From an uncultured Pelagibacteraceae bacterium (GTDB lineage: Bacteria > Pseudomonadota > Alphaproteobacteria > Pelagibacterales > AG-422-B15): 64,000 bases of DNA. A program made the translations under genes and the position numbers. The notes beneath the pieces were generated by a model. The model searched no databases, was not told where the DNA came from, and saw nothing but the letters and a program-made list of their open reading frames with translations. Below are positions 16,716 to 24,803 of this stretch, in pieces (position 1 is the stretch's first letter; every line of letters begins with the position of its first letter). The stretch covers positions 1 to 64,000 of the forward strand of contig CACLWE010000002.1 of assembly GCA_902610585.1 (NCBI GenBank), given 5' to 3'.

Positions 16716-18011
16716 TTATTTACCGATGCAAAAATCTTTAAAAATAACTTCTAAATATTCTTCAACATCAACATGACCAGTTATTTTTCCGATTTCTTGA
16801 ATGGCTATTCTTAACTCCTCAACCATAAGTTCAGAATTAACTTTTAAATCTATACTTTTTGCACTGAGTAAACTTTGTATTGAATTTTGAACACCTAGAA
16901 TGTATCGAGTCTTTGTTGGTATTGTATCGGTGTAACTTATGAATTTGCTTGATACGTGCTCAGCAATTTTATTGATTAAATTATCAATACCACTTCCATT
17001 TGAAACTGAGATATTGATACAGCCTTCTTTTTTATAATTATTATGCAAGTCACATTTATTTAGAACTGTAAGTCGATCCTGATGTAACTCAACATCATTT
17101 GGATCATCAAATAATTCCAAAACTAAATTTGCTTCTTTTATTTTACTTTGAGTTATTTCAATTCCTTTTTTTTCGATCTCGTCTTCAGTGTCTCTTAAAC
17201 CCGCAGTGTCTGTTAAAATGACTGGAAATCCAGCAATATTTAGCCTTACTTCAATCGCGTCTCTGGTCGTGCCCTCCCTATCAGACACAATTGCAACATC
17301 ACGATTAGCAAGTGAATTTATCAAACTTGATTTGCCAACATTTGGAGATCCAATAATGGCGACTTTATAACCGTCTCTTAATATTTCTCCTTGATTACGT
17401 TGTTTTAAGTGCTCATTCATTTCGTCTAAAAGTTTTTCAATTTTTGAATTGATGTTGTTAAGAACATTTTCAGGAATGTCTTCATCTGCAAAATCTATAT
17501 CCACTTCGAGATAAGCAACTAACTCTATTAAAGACTTTCTCCATGATAAATATAATTTATTCAGTGAGCCATTCATCTGAGATAGTGCTTGATTATGTTG
17601 AATTTCAGTTTGCGCATTAATTAGATCACCCATGGCTTCAATTGCTGTTAGATCCATTTTGTTATTCACAAATGCTCTTTTTGAAAATTCACCAGGTTGA
17701 GCAAGTCTTAACTGATCAATATTAGAAAGTGATTTAAGTAAAAGCTGAACAGTTGTATGGCCGCCATGCACATGAAACTCAACAACATCTTCACCTGTGA
17801 AACTTTTTGGTTTTGAGAAGAACACAGCAAGACCTTTGTCAATTAAGTTACCACTTTCTGGATCATAAAATTCTGATTTTGTTAAGACGTTTGGATCGAA
17901 GTGACTCTTTCTAGAAATTGTTTTAAGAGCGGTGAGCGCTAGATGTCCTGAGACTCTTACAACCGCTAACCCCGCAACACCGCTGGCAGTTGATAGTGCA
18001 AAAATTGTCAT
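16716..18011 (-). CDS. mnmE: tRNA modification GTPase MnmE (TrmE)
   Basis: The 431-residue protein has the N-terminal folate-binding domain (ALSTASGVAGLAVVRVSG), helical domain, inserted GTPase domain and the conserved C-terminal FCIGK with Cys428. The P-loop GSPNVGKS is at 221-228, DTAG at about 268-271 and NKCD follows. It acts as a dimer with MnmG in the wobble-uridine pathway. Its start overlaps the upstream ferredoxin-like gene by four bases. It is slightly shorter than the usual ~450 residues but lacks no domain. Confidence 0.97.
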   Translation of the reverse strand: MTIFALSTASGVAGLAVVRVSGHLALTALKTISRKSHFDPNVLTKSEFYDPESGNLIDKGLAVFFSKPKSFTGEDVVEFHVHGGHTTVQLLLKSLSNIDQLRLAQPGEFSKRAFVNNKMDLTAIEAMGDLINAQTEIQHNQALSQMNGSLNKLYLSWRKSLIELVAYLEVDIDFADEDIPENVLNNINSKIEKLLDEMNEHLKQRNQGEILRDGYKVAIIGSPNVGKSSLINSLANRDVAIVSDREGTTRDAIEVRLNIAGFPVILTDTAGLRDTEDEIEKKGIEITQSKIKEANLVLELFDDPNDVELHQDRLTVLNKCDLHNNYKKEGCINISVSNGSGIDNLINKIAEHVSSKFISYTDTIPTKTRYILGVQNSIQSLLSAKSIDLKVNSELMVEELRIAIQEIGKITGHVDVEEYLEVIFKDFCIGK

Positions 18012-18328
18012 TTTTTTATTTGAAGATTTTCAGCGATACGGTCATTAATAAGATGTTCATTGATTACTTGGTCCACATCTTCTTCTGTTTTACATGAGTA
18101 CCAAACATTATCTGGATAAACAACAAGTGTAGGACCAAATTCACAATGATCCAAACAGCCTGATGCATTTATCCTTATTTTCTTATCGGAAACCAATTCT
18201 TTTGTTTTTTTCTTCATATAAGCTCTCAGCACTGTAGAATTTTTAGAGGCACAACAACCTTTTGGATGACCATCGGGTCTTTGGTTTGTACAAAAAAATA
18301 CGTGTCTTTCAAAAAATTTGTTAGTCAT
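18008..18328 (-). CDS. Thioredoxin-like [2Fe-2S] ferredoxin
   Basis: A 106-residue protein of the (2Fe-2S) ferredoxin group with a thioredoxin-like fold. Cys13 (HVFFCTNQRP), the GCC pair at 25-26, and the later ASGCLDHCEFGP provide the cluster ligands. The final helix and the WYSCKTEEDVDQVI end are typical. It may serve as an electron carrier; partners are unknown. It overlaps mnmE by four bases and is divergent from ogt with a 30-base gap. Confidence 0.83.
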   Translation of the reverse strand: MTNKFFERHVFFCTNQRPDGHPKGCCASKNSTVLRAYMKKKTKELVSDKKIRINASGCLDHCEFGPTLVVYPDNVWYSCKTEEDVDQVINEHLINDRIAENLQIKK

Positions 18329-18347
18329 AAGGTCAGAAAGTTATAAT
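18318..18347 (+). promoter_or_regulatory. Sigma-70-like promoter of ogt-apt
   Basis: TTGTTA at 18318-18323 and a perfect TATAAT at 18342-18347 are spaced by 18 bases; the ATG follows 11 bases after the -10 box. The -35 box lies inside the first codons of the divergent ferredoxin gene. The expected transcript leader is about five bases. Confidence 0.55.
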
Positions 18348-18358
18348 ATCTTATATAT

Positions 18359-18814
18359 ATGAGCAGCTACGTTTTCAAATCAATCATTGGCAATATTGAG
18401 CTTGTCTCAAGCAAAAATAGAATAATTGCAGTTCATAGAACAAGGAAAAAGCCCAATAAAACAGAGGATAAGCTTCTAAAAAGATCTGCGCTTCAAGTTA
18501 AAATGTATCTTGCGCGCAAAAGGCAATCCCTTAATTTTCCAACAAGACAAATGGGCACAAGATTTCAAAACCGTGTTTGGAATTATTTACAAAGGATACC
18601 TTATGGTAGAACAACAACTTACGGCGATATTGCGAAGAAATTAAGAACATCGCCTCGAGCTGTTGGGGGCGCCTTAGGAAAAAATAATCTTATGATGACA
18701 GTTCCATGTCATAGAGTAGTTGGGAGTGACGGCAAACTCACAGGATTTACATCAGTGGGTGGATTAAGTACCAAAAGAAATTTACTGAACATTGAACAAA
18801 AAACTAAAAAATAA
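18359..18814 (+). CDS. ogt: Methylated-DNA--protein-cysteine methyltransferase
   Basis: A suicide DNA-repair protein that removes O6-alkyl groups from guanine onto its own cysteine. The 151 residues carry the active-site signature MTVPCHRVVGSDGKLTGF and the helix-turn-helix region YGRTTTYGDIAKKL with RAVGGALGKN. The N-terminal domain is reduced compared with Ogt of enteric bacteria. It is the first gene of a two-gene rightward unit with apt, inserted among leftward genes; the two coding regions overlap by 23 bases. Confidence 0.9.
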   Translation: MSSYVFKSIIGNIELVSSKNRIIAVHRTRKKPNKTEDKLLKRSALQVKMYLARKRQSLNFPTRQMGTRFQNRVWNYLQRIPYGRTTTYGDIAKKLRTSPRAVGGALGKNNLMMTVPCHRVVGSDGKLTGFTSVGGLSTKRNLLNIEQKTKK

Positions 18815-19331
18815 ACTCAAAAAGAAAATTAGAGTAATTCCTAATTTCCCAAAAAAGGGTATTCAGTTTCAAGACATAACTTCAATCACAGACAGTAAGC
18901 CGCTTTTTACCGAAGTTGTTAATGAAATTTCTAAATATTGTAAAAAAAATAAATTTACTAAAGTAGCTGGTATAGAGGCGAGAGGCTTCATCTTTGGATC
19001 AGCTGTTGCCTACAAGCTTGGCTTACCTTTTATTCCAATAAGAAAAAAAGGGAAACTTCCAGGAAAAATAGTCAAACAAACATACAAGCTAGAGTATGGA
19101 ATGGATGAAATCCAGGTACACAAACATTCTATCACTTCCAAAGATAAAGTTTTGATTGTCGATGACTTAATTGCAACCGGCGGAACAGCTAACGCGGCCG
19201 CAAAGCTAATTTCAAAGCTTGGGGTAAAGAAAATTGAATTTTTTATGATAATTGATTTATGGAACCTTAAAGGCTCAAAGAAGATTTCTAAAAAATATCA
19301 GATAAGGTCGTTGATGGAGGCGGAAGGATAA
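18792..19331 (+). CDS. apt: Adenine phosphoribosyltransferase
   Basis: Converts adenine and PRPP to AMP (purine salvage). The PRPP-binding motif VLIVDDLIATGGTANAA is clear, as are IPNFPKKGIQFQDIT at the N terminus and the GIEARGFIFGSAVAYKLG loop. The start is a TTG at 18792 inside the end of ogt; no in-frame ATG exists before the conserved IPNFP segment, so a TTG start is the best choice and suggests coupling to ogt translation. The 179-residue length is normal. It ends one base before the convergent rho stop. Confidence 0.93.
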   Translation: MNKKLKNKLKKKIRVIPNFPKKGIQFQDITSITDSKPLFTEVVNEISKYCKKNKFTKVAGIEARGFIFGSAVAYKLGLPFIPIRKKGKLPGKIVKQTYKLEYGMDEIQVHKHSITSKDKVLIVDDLIATGGTANAAAKLISKLGVKKIEFFMIIDLWNLKGSKKISKKYQIRSLMEAEG

Positions 19332-19332
19332 T

Positions 19333-20598
19333 CTACTTATTCATTGACTGAAAGAAATCAGCATTATCTTTAGTTTCTTTCAGTTTACCGAGTAAGAACT
19401 CGATAGAGTCCATTGTTCCCATTGGGTTCAAAATACGTCTTAAAACATACATTTTCTGAAGCTCGTCTTTATCAAGCAGTATCTCTTCTTTTCGAGTACC
19501 AGACTTAGTAATATCAATTGCAGGATATATTCTTTTATCAGCAACTTTTCTATCCAATATAATTTCTGAGTTTCCAGTACCTTTAAATTCCTCAAAAATT
19601 ACCTCATCCATTCTACTTCCTGTATCTATCAGAGCAGTTGAAATAATAGTTAATGAACCGCCATCTTCAATGTTTCTAGCTGCACCAAAGAATCTCTTTG
19701 GTCTTTGAAGTGCATTGGCATCAACACCACCAGTTAAAACTTTTCCTGAACTTGGAACAACCGTATTGTAAGCACGACCCAATCTTGTAATGGAGTCTAG
19801 AAGAATAACAACATCCTTTTTATGCTCTACTAATCTTTTTGCTTTATTGATCACCATTTCAGCAACCTGCACGTGACGTGATGCAGGCTCATCAAACGTT
19901 GAGCTGACAACCTCTCCTTTTACAGAGCGTTGCATGTCAGTAACTTCCTCTGGTCTCTCATCAATTAATAGAACCATCAAATAACATTCAGGATGATTAT
20001 CAGTAATTGAATGTGCAATATTCTGAAGTAAGACTGTTTTACCTGTTCTTGGGGGTGAAACAATAAGTGCTCTTTGACCCTTACCGATTGGCGCAACCAG
20101 GTCAATTACTCTTGAACTTTGATCGCTTGCTGGTTTTTCAGTTTCTAATCTGATTTGCTCATCTGGATAAAGAGGTGTCAGGTTATCAAAGTTAATTTTG
20201 TTTCTGCTTTTTTCAGTTGCTTCGTAGTTGATTGTATCAATTTTTAATAATGCAAAATAACGTTCACCGTCCTTTGGTGCTCTAATTGGACCTTCAACAG
20301 TATCTCCGGACCTCAATCCAAATCTTTTAATTTGACTTGGGCTTACATAAATATCATCAGGACCTGGAAGATAATTGGCCTCCATTGATCTTAAAAAACC
20401 AAACCCATCCTGTAAAACTTCTAAAACTCCCTCACCGTCAATATCTTTGCTGTCACTTGCAAGAGTTTTCAATATTTCAAACAGCATATCTTGTGTACGC
20501 ATTGAACTAGCGTTTTCAACGCCAAGTTCCTCTGCATAAACAAGAAGTTCTTGTGGAGTTTTTTTCTTAAGGTCTCTTAGTTTTAAGTTTTTATCCAT
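19333..20598 (-). CDS. rho: Transcription termination factor Rho
   Basis: The hexameric RNA helicase that ends transcription of untranslated RNA. The 421-residue protein has the N-terminal Rho helical segment, the RNA-binding motif DGFGFLRS near 64-71, the Walker A loop PPRTGKT at 182-188, the [12 protein letters not shown] Walker B region and the Q/R-loop end with KSGTRKEE. It is complete and close to E. coli size. It is divided from hemJ by a 77-base gap with no recognisable element. Its 3' end contains an 11-base inverted repeat. Confidence 0.98.
   Translation of the reverse strand: MDKNLKLRDLKKKTPQELLVYAEELGVENASSMRTQDMLFEILKTLASDSKDIDGEGVLEVLQDGFGFLRSMEANYLPGPDDIYVSPSQIKRFGLRSGDTVEGPIRAPKDGERYFALLKIDTINYEATEKSRNKINFDNLTPLYPDEQIRLETEKPASDQSSRVIDLVAPIGKGQRALIVSPPRTGKTVLLQNIAHSITDNHPECYLMVLLIDERPEEVTDMQRSVKGEVVSSTFDEPASRHVQVAEMVINKAKRLVEHKKDVVILLDSITRLGRAYNTVVPSSGKVLTGGVDANALQRPKRFFGAARNIEDGGSLTIISTALIDTGSRMDEVIFEEFKGTGNSEIILDRKVADKRIYPAIDITKSGTRKEEILLDKDELQKMYVLRRILNPMGTMDSIEFLLGKLKETKDNADFFQSMNK
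19347..19384. repeat. 11-base inverted repeat in the 3' end of rho
   Basis: ACTGAAAGAAA (19347-19357) and TTTCTTTCAGT (19374-19384) are perfect complements separated by 16 bases, inside the last ~16 codons of rho. It could fold in apt read-through RNA or in rho mRNA. There is no following T run, so it is not a standard intrinsic terminator. Confidence 0.55.
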
Positions 20599-20675
20599 TC
20601 GTTTTAATGATGATGATAATGTGGAAAATAGTTTGGAAGCTGCTTTCTAACCGTAATCGTTAAAGATAGCAAGTT

Positions 20676-21119
20676 TTATATTGGTTTAAAAATAACTAGA
20701 AATACGACAATTATCATCAAAACTGTTGGAAATTCATTGATAATTCTAAAAAAACGCTCTGATTTCGGCCTTTTGTCCTCTTGAAACTCTCTTGTTAATT
20801 TTGAGAAATACCCATGAACTCCAGACATGAGGATCACAAATATGATTTTTAATTGAAGCCATAATTGAAACAATGCGTCAATACCCAAATTTGATATCAA
20901 CGCTAAACCAAACAACCATGAAAATATCATTGCTGGATTCATAATAATTTTAAGTAAACGTAATTCCATTAATTTAAAAGTCTCTGAAGAGTCAGACCCC
21001 ACCTCTTTACTCCAATGATAAACAAATAATCTTGGCAAATATAATAAGCCCGCCATCCAAGCTATAACGCTGATGATGTGCAAACTAAGAAATAAATTAT
21101 ATAAAAAAATTGAATTCAT
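20676..21119 (-). CDS. hemJ: Protoporphyrinogen IX oxidase HemJ
   Basis: A 147-residue membrane protein with about four hydrophobic segments. The family signature HIISVIAWMAGLLYLPRLFVYH with its essential histidine is near residue 14, and a conserved lysine-bearing stretch, LKIIMNPAMIFSW, follows. HemJ oxidises protoporphyrinogen to protoporphyrin in bacteria that lack HemG/HemY. It is sandwiched between rho and hemH, overlapping hemH by four bases, which ties it to the haem pathway (hemE-hemH-hemJ on one leftward unit). Confidence 0.93.
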   Translation of the reverse strand: MNSIFLYNLFLSLHIISVIAWMAGLLYLPRLFVYHWSKEVGSDSSETFKLMELRLLKIIMNPAMIFSWLFGLALISNLGIDALFQLWLQLKIIFVILMSGVHGYFSKLTREFQEDKRPKSERFFRIINEFPTVLMIIVVFLVIFKPI

Positions 21120-22135
21120 CTTAATTCTTGATCACATTGTTTAAACGTTGCTGGACATATCTTTTGCCTGATATTCCCGCTCTCAACTTTCTCTGACTCG
21201 CTGACTATTTCAGATAAGCTTTCTATAAATGTTTGATCAATATTTAAAGACTCAGATCTATAATAATGCTTACAACCTAGTTCGCTTGCAAGTTCTTGGT
21301 ACTCAATATCTAATTCAACAAGTGTTTCAGAGTGATCCGAGACAAACGCAATTGGAACGATAACCAGCGCCCTGTCTTCGCTAATTGCATTTTCAATTTC
21401 ACTTGGTGTTGTTGGTTCAAGCCATTTAACTGGGGTAACTTTACTTTGGTAAGCCAAAACATGATCTTCATAACCATGAATGCCCTGCATGACCGCCTTT
21501 ACTGTTTGTTCCACTTGCCACTGATATGGATCACCTTTTTTAATTATTGATACAGGTAAACTGTGAGCGGAAAACAGAACTCTTACTTTTTTATCTTTAA
21601 TGTGGTTTATTTTATCTTGGATCAGTTTCTGATGGGCTTTGATTAATTTTGCGTCATATGGATAACAACAGGTGTATTTTGTTTTTGCATTTAATTCCTG
21701 GTTTTGTGCTTCGTTGAACCATGCATCCAGAGAAGATTTTGTTGTTGTTGTGGAGTATTGTGGATACAGGGGCAGTAAAAATATTTTGTCTGGGTTATAG
21801 TCTTTGACTTTTGAAACTACCTCAGCTGTCATTGGATGCCAATATCTCATGCAAACAAATACTTTGTTCTCGATGCCTTTGTTTTCTAACTCTTTCTGAA
21901 GGGCCTCTGCTTGGGAGTTTGTAATGTCAAGAATAGGTGATTTACCGCCTATTTCGGCATAAATTTCAGTGGCCTCTTTGGTACGACGGGAGGATATAAG
22001 TCTTGCCAATAAATACCTGAGGGGATTTGGAAGTCTAAATATGTTGGGATCATTAAACAGATTAAATAAAAAAGGTTTTACGCTTTCTTGTTTGTCTGGT
22101 CCACCCAAGTTAAATAAAACAACCGCTGTTTTCAT
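21116..22135 (-). CDS. hemH: Ferrochelatase
   Basis: Inserts ferrous iron into protoporphyrin IX, the last haem step. The 339-residue sequence begins VVLFNLGGPDKQESVKPFLFNLF. It contains the active-site histidine in FSAHSLPVSIIKKGDPYQ and the glutamate region FVSDHSETLVELDIEY. Cysteines near the C terminus (ICPATFKQCD) resemble those that hold a 2Fe-2S cluster in some ferrochelatases, but this is not proven. It overlaps hemE and hemJ by four bases each. Confidence 0.95.
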   Translation of the reverse strand: MKTAVVLFNLGGPDKQESVKPFLFNLFNDPNIFRLPNPLRYLLARLISSRRTKEATEIYAEIGGKSPILDITNSQAEALQKELENKGIENKVFVCMRYWHPMTAEVVSKVKDYNPDKIFLLPLYPQYSTTTTKSSLDAWFNEAQNQELNAKTKYTCCYPYDAKLIKAHQKLIQDKINHIKDKKVRVLFSAHSLPVSIIKKGDPYQWQVEQTVKAVMQGIHGYEDHVLAYQSKVTPVKWLEPTTPSEIENAISEDRALVIVPIAFVSDHSETLVELDIEYQELASELGCKHYYRSESLNIDQTFIESLSEIVSESEKVESGNIRQKICPATFKQCDQELR

Positions 22136-23118
22136 GTTGACCTTATCTGTAAGAGCATTTGCTCAACCTTCTCAATTGATGTCTCGGGTAAAACCCCGTG
22201 TCCTAAATTAAAAATATGTGGTCTTTCTTTAAAAGCAAACAATATTTCTTCAATTTTCTGACTAAGATTTAGGGAGTCTTTTAATAGGTGTTTAGGATCC
22301 AGGTTTCCTTGAAAAACAATTTTATCGTTTAGCTCATTAATTTTATCTAAAGGAAAATTATAGTCTAAAGTAATACAGTCAAGCTTATCTATATTTGAAT
22401 ATTTTTTATAGCATGCAAGGTTAGTGTTTCTAGGAAAGCCAATAATAGGAATGTCTTTTATTTTTTTTATACTCTCAATAATTTTTTTTGTAGGTTGAAT
22501 ACACCATTTGTTGAACTGTTCGTCATTCAAGTGTTCTGCCGCTGATTCAAATATTTGAAAAGCATCAATCCCATAATTAATTTGCATTTCTGCATGTTGA
22601 ATAATCGCAAGTGTCATTTGTTCGATTAAATTGTCTATTTGCGAAGTCTTTTTTATAACATCTTCGGATTTTAGTTTTTGGCGTTCATTCTTTTCATATA
22701 AACAATAAAACAGGGTCGTCCATGCTCCACCAGCAAATCCTATTAAGGGGACATCTGTATTTTCTTTAATTTTTTTTATTCCTGTTGCAAGGGGTAGGGT
22801 TTTTTCAGGGTTGTAATCTATATTTTCATTAAACTTTATTATTGGACCTTGCCCTTCGATAAAATTAACAGTTGATCCTGCAGCAAGGGGGGTTATAAGA
22901 ATATCTGAAAATACAATACAGGCGTCCATACCATATCTTTTTACAGGCTGCATTGACACTTCAAGTATTGTCAAAGGGTCTAGAAACATATCCATTAAGT
23001 CCCCAAATCTTTTTCTTATGGCCATGTACTCAGGCAAATGTCTTCCCGCTTGCCTCATTAACCAAACTGGTGTTGGGTTCGTTTTCTTTCCTTTAAGTGT
23101 ATCTATAAATATACTCAT
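22132..23118 (-). CDS. hemE: Uroporphyrinogen decarboxylase
   Basis: Removes four carboxyl groups from uroporphyrinogen III. The opening PVWLMRQAGRHLPEYMAIR is the family signature, YGMDACIVFSDI supplies the catalytic aspartate, and NLGHGVLP marks the C-terminal end. The frame is open for 60 more codons upstream, but that extension is non-homologous and is read from the origin candidate. The ATG at 23116-23118 (MSIFIDTLKG, 328 residues) is the right start. It is the first leftward gene from the proposed origin. Confidence 0.95.
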   Translation of the reverse strand: MSIFIDTLKGKKTNPTPVWLMRQAGRHLPEYMAIRKRFGDLMDMFLDPLTILEVSMQPVKRYGMDACIVFSDILITPLAAGSTVNFIEGQGPIIKFNENIDYNPEKTLPLATGIKKIKENTDVPLIGFAGGAWTTLFYCLYEKNERQKLKSEDVIKKTSQIDNLIEQMTLAIIQHAEMQINYGIDAFQIFESAAEHLNDEQFNKWCIQPTKKIIESIKKIKDIPIIGFPRNTNLACYKKYSNIDKLDCITLDYNFPLDKINELNDKIVFQGNLDPKHLLKDSLNLSQKIEEILFAFKERPHIFNLGHGVLPETSIEKVEQMLLQIRST

Positions 23119-23392
23119 TATATTATATATATAATTGTAGTTGTTTATGTTCCTGTGGAATTGTGTATATATAAAAAGTCGCTTTTTGCCCACAATTCGA
23201 TACACAGAACAATCGCTTTGAATTATAAGCTTTTTAACCTTATACACCGCCGTGGAAGAAAAAACACTGCATCTATAACAGGTGAACAAAGTTTGCAAAA
23301 ATTCTCAATAAAGATAGAAAAATAAGTTAAAAACTACAAATGAGCAAAGTTAGTAAAAGTACTCACACGCCTTAGGAGGTTTATACAGGTTT
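23119..23392. other. oriC: Candidate chromosome replication origin (oriC)
   Basis: This 274-base gap between divergent hemE and maf has no credible gene. It contains four sites resembling the DnaA box TTATNCACA: 23162-23170 (minus strand ATATACACA, 8/9), 23198-23206 (CGATACACA, 7/9), 23240-23248 (TTATACACC, 8/9) and 23381-23389 (TTATACAGG, 7/9). An A/T-only stretch lies at 23117-23135, and there is a dyad at 23158-23198. The hemE-side location and flanking genes (rho-mnmEG-rsmG-parAB left, maf-aroE-coaE-dnaQ right) match the known Caulobacter origin neighbourhood. Genes are mostly transcribed away from this point. Function is inferred. Confidence 0.65.
23158..23198. repeat. Two-tier dyad in the origin candidate
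   Basis: GAATTGTG (23158-23165) pairs with CACAATTC (23191-23198). Inside it AAAAAG (23173-23178) pairs with CTTTTT (23182-23187) around a TCG loop. The internal loops are seven and three bases. The left arm overlaps a DnaA-box-like site. It could be a cruciform, a protein-binding dyad, or a hairpin in a leader RNA. Confidence 0.6.
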
Positions 23393-23998
23393 ATGAACAG
23401 AGATATAATTTTGGCATCTAAAAGCGAAACAAGGATTAAATTGTTACGTAACGCCGGTATAACCTTTGAGTCCGTTGCTCATGGTATAGATGAGGATGAA
23501 GTAAAGCTGTCGATGAGTAAAAATACACCCGAAGAGGTCGTGATTAAACTTGCCGAGATGAAGGCCTTGAAGCCCTCCATGTCTAATAAAAGTGCATTTG
23601 TTATTGGATCAGACCAAGGTTTGGATCTGAAAGGCGAATTGATTAACAAGGCTCTGGATAGAAGTGAAGCAAAAGAACAGTTGATTAAAATGAGCGGATC
23701 TATCCACACACTTATAACCGCCACAACAGTCGCTCAAGATAGTAATATTATTTGGAAGTATGTGGACAGATCCAAAATGCATATGCGAAAGTTGAGTGAG
23801 GACCTGATAAAAGAGTATTTAAATAAAGTCGACGATAATGTTCTTGATCTTGTGGGCGTCTATGCAATTGAGGAAGAAGGAATTAAACTTTTTGAAAATA
23901 TTGGGAGTGACCTTTTTTCAATACAAGGCATATCATTAATTCAATTAACCCAGTTCCTTTGGGACAACAATCTTCTATTTGAAAACAATGTCACATAA
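23393..23998 (+). CDS. maf: Maf family nucleotide pyrophosphatase
   Basis: Maf proteins hydrolyse dTTP/UTP or modified nucleotides to monophosphates and are linked to septation control. The 201-residue sequence opens with ILASKSETRIKLLRNAGI, contains the catalytic-aspartate region VIGSDQGLDLKGE and the LDLVGVYAIEEEG end. The DQ form at the active site may place it in the YceF-like (m7GTP) group, which I did not resolve. An unusually good ribosome-binding sequence, TTAGGAGG, sits at 23372-23379, 13 bases before the ATG. It is the first rightward gene from the origin candidate. Confidence 0.92.
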   Translation: MNRDIILASKSETRIKLLRNAGITFESVAHGIDEDEVKLSMSKNTPEEVVIKLAEMKALKPSMSNKSAFVIGSDQGLDLKGELINKALDRSEAKEQLIKMSGSIHTLITATTVAQDSNIIWKYVDRSKMHMRKLSEDLIKEYLNKVDDNVLDLVGVYAIEEEGIKLFENIGSDLFSIQGISLIQLTQFLWDNNLLFENNVT

Positions 23999-24803
23999 AA
24001 AAATAGCAGTTATTGGAGATCCAATAGATCACAGCCTTTCACCTAAAATTCATAATCACTGGATTGAAAGAGAGAAAATTGATGTGGGCCCCTACCAAAA
24101 AATAAATGTAAAAAAAGAAAACTTTATCAAGGATGTTGACCGTTTAATAGAAGAGGGTTACTACGGTTTAAATGTTACAGTCCCTCTTAAAGAGGACGCT
24201 TACAAATATTGTGACAACACATCTGATGTTGCAAGAGCTCTCAAAGCAGTTAATACGATCAAAGTAAATAAAGATGGTGTTTATGGGGATAACACCGACC
24301 CGGTTGGTTTTGAAAAATCAATTGCAAACAAAGACCTAAATAACAAGTTATGTTTAGTACTTGGAGCTGGCGGATCAGCAAGGGCAGTTGTGTATGCGCT
24401 AACACACATGCAGTGTGAGGTTGGTATTTATAATAGAACAAAAGAAAACGCAGACTCACTTTGCAGTGACCTTGGTGTAGAAGCAACAATCCTAACAGAA
24501 ACAACACTTAGAGAGTTTGTTGGATCCTCACAATTAGTTGTCAACACTACAAGCTTAGGACAACAAGAGGGCGAAGAAAACAATTTAATAGACTTTGATA
24601 ACCTCAATTCATCAGCACATGTTTACGACCTAATATATAATCCAAGTAAGACGGCCTTTTTAAGACAAGCTGAGAAAAATGGCTGTACAGTTCAAAATGG
24701 ACTAGAGATGCTAATTCATCAAGCTGCGCAGTCCTTCAAATTGTGGCACGACACAATGCCTGAGATTGATGAAAATTTAATGAGTGTACTGGGGGTTAAA
24801 TAG
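23988..24803 (+). CDS. aroE: Shikimate dehydrogenase
   Basis: Reduces 3-dehydroshikimate to shikimate with NADPH. The N-terminal substrate domain has IGDPIDHSLSPKIHN and LNVTVPLKE (catalytic lysine); the Rossmann loop is LGAGGSARAVVYAL near residues 124-137, followed by YNRTKENA and NTTSLG. I chose the ATG at 23988 (MSHKKIAV, 271 residues), overlapping maf by 11 bases, rather than the upstream TTG at 23979. It overlaps coaE by one base. Confidence 0.95.
   Translation: MSHKKIAVIGDPIDHSLSPKIHNHWIEREKIDVGPYQKINVKKENFIKDVDRLIEEGYYGLNVTVPLKEDAYKYCDNTSDVARALKAVNTIKVNKDGVYGDNTDPVGFEKSIANKDLNNKLCLVLGAGGSARAVVYALTHMQCEVGIYNRTKENADSLCSDLGVEATILTETTLREFVGSSQLVVNTTSLGQQEGEENNLIDFDNLNSSAHVYDLIYNPSKTAFLRQAEKNGCTVQNGLEMLIHQAAQSFKLWHDTMPEIDENLMSVLGVK

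Noticed and set aside
22936-23298. 60-codon N-terminal extension of hemE
   Set aside because: Residues before MSIFIDTLKG do not resemble HemE and are read from the origin candidate; the ATG at 23116-23118 is the family-consistent start.
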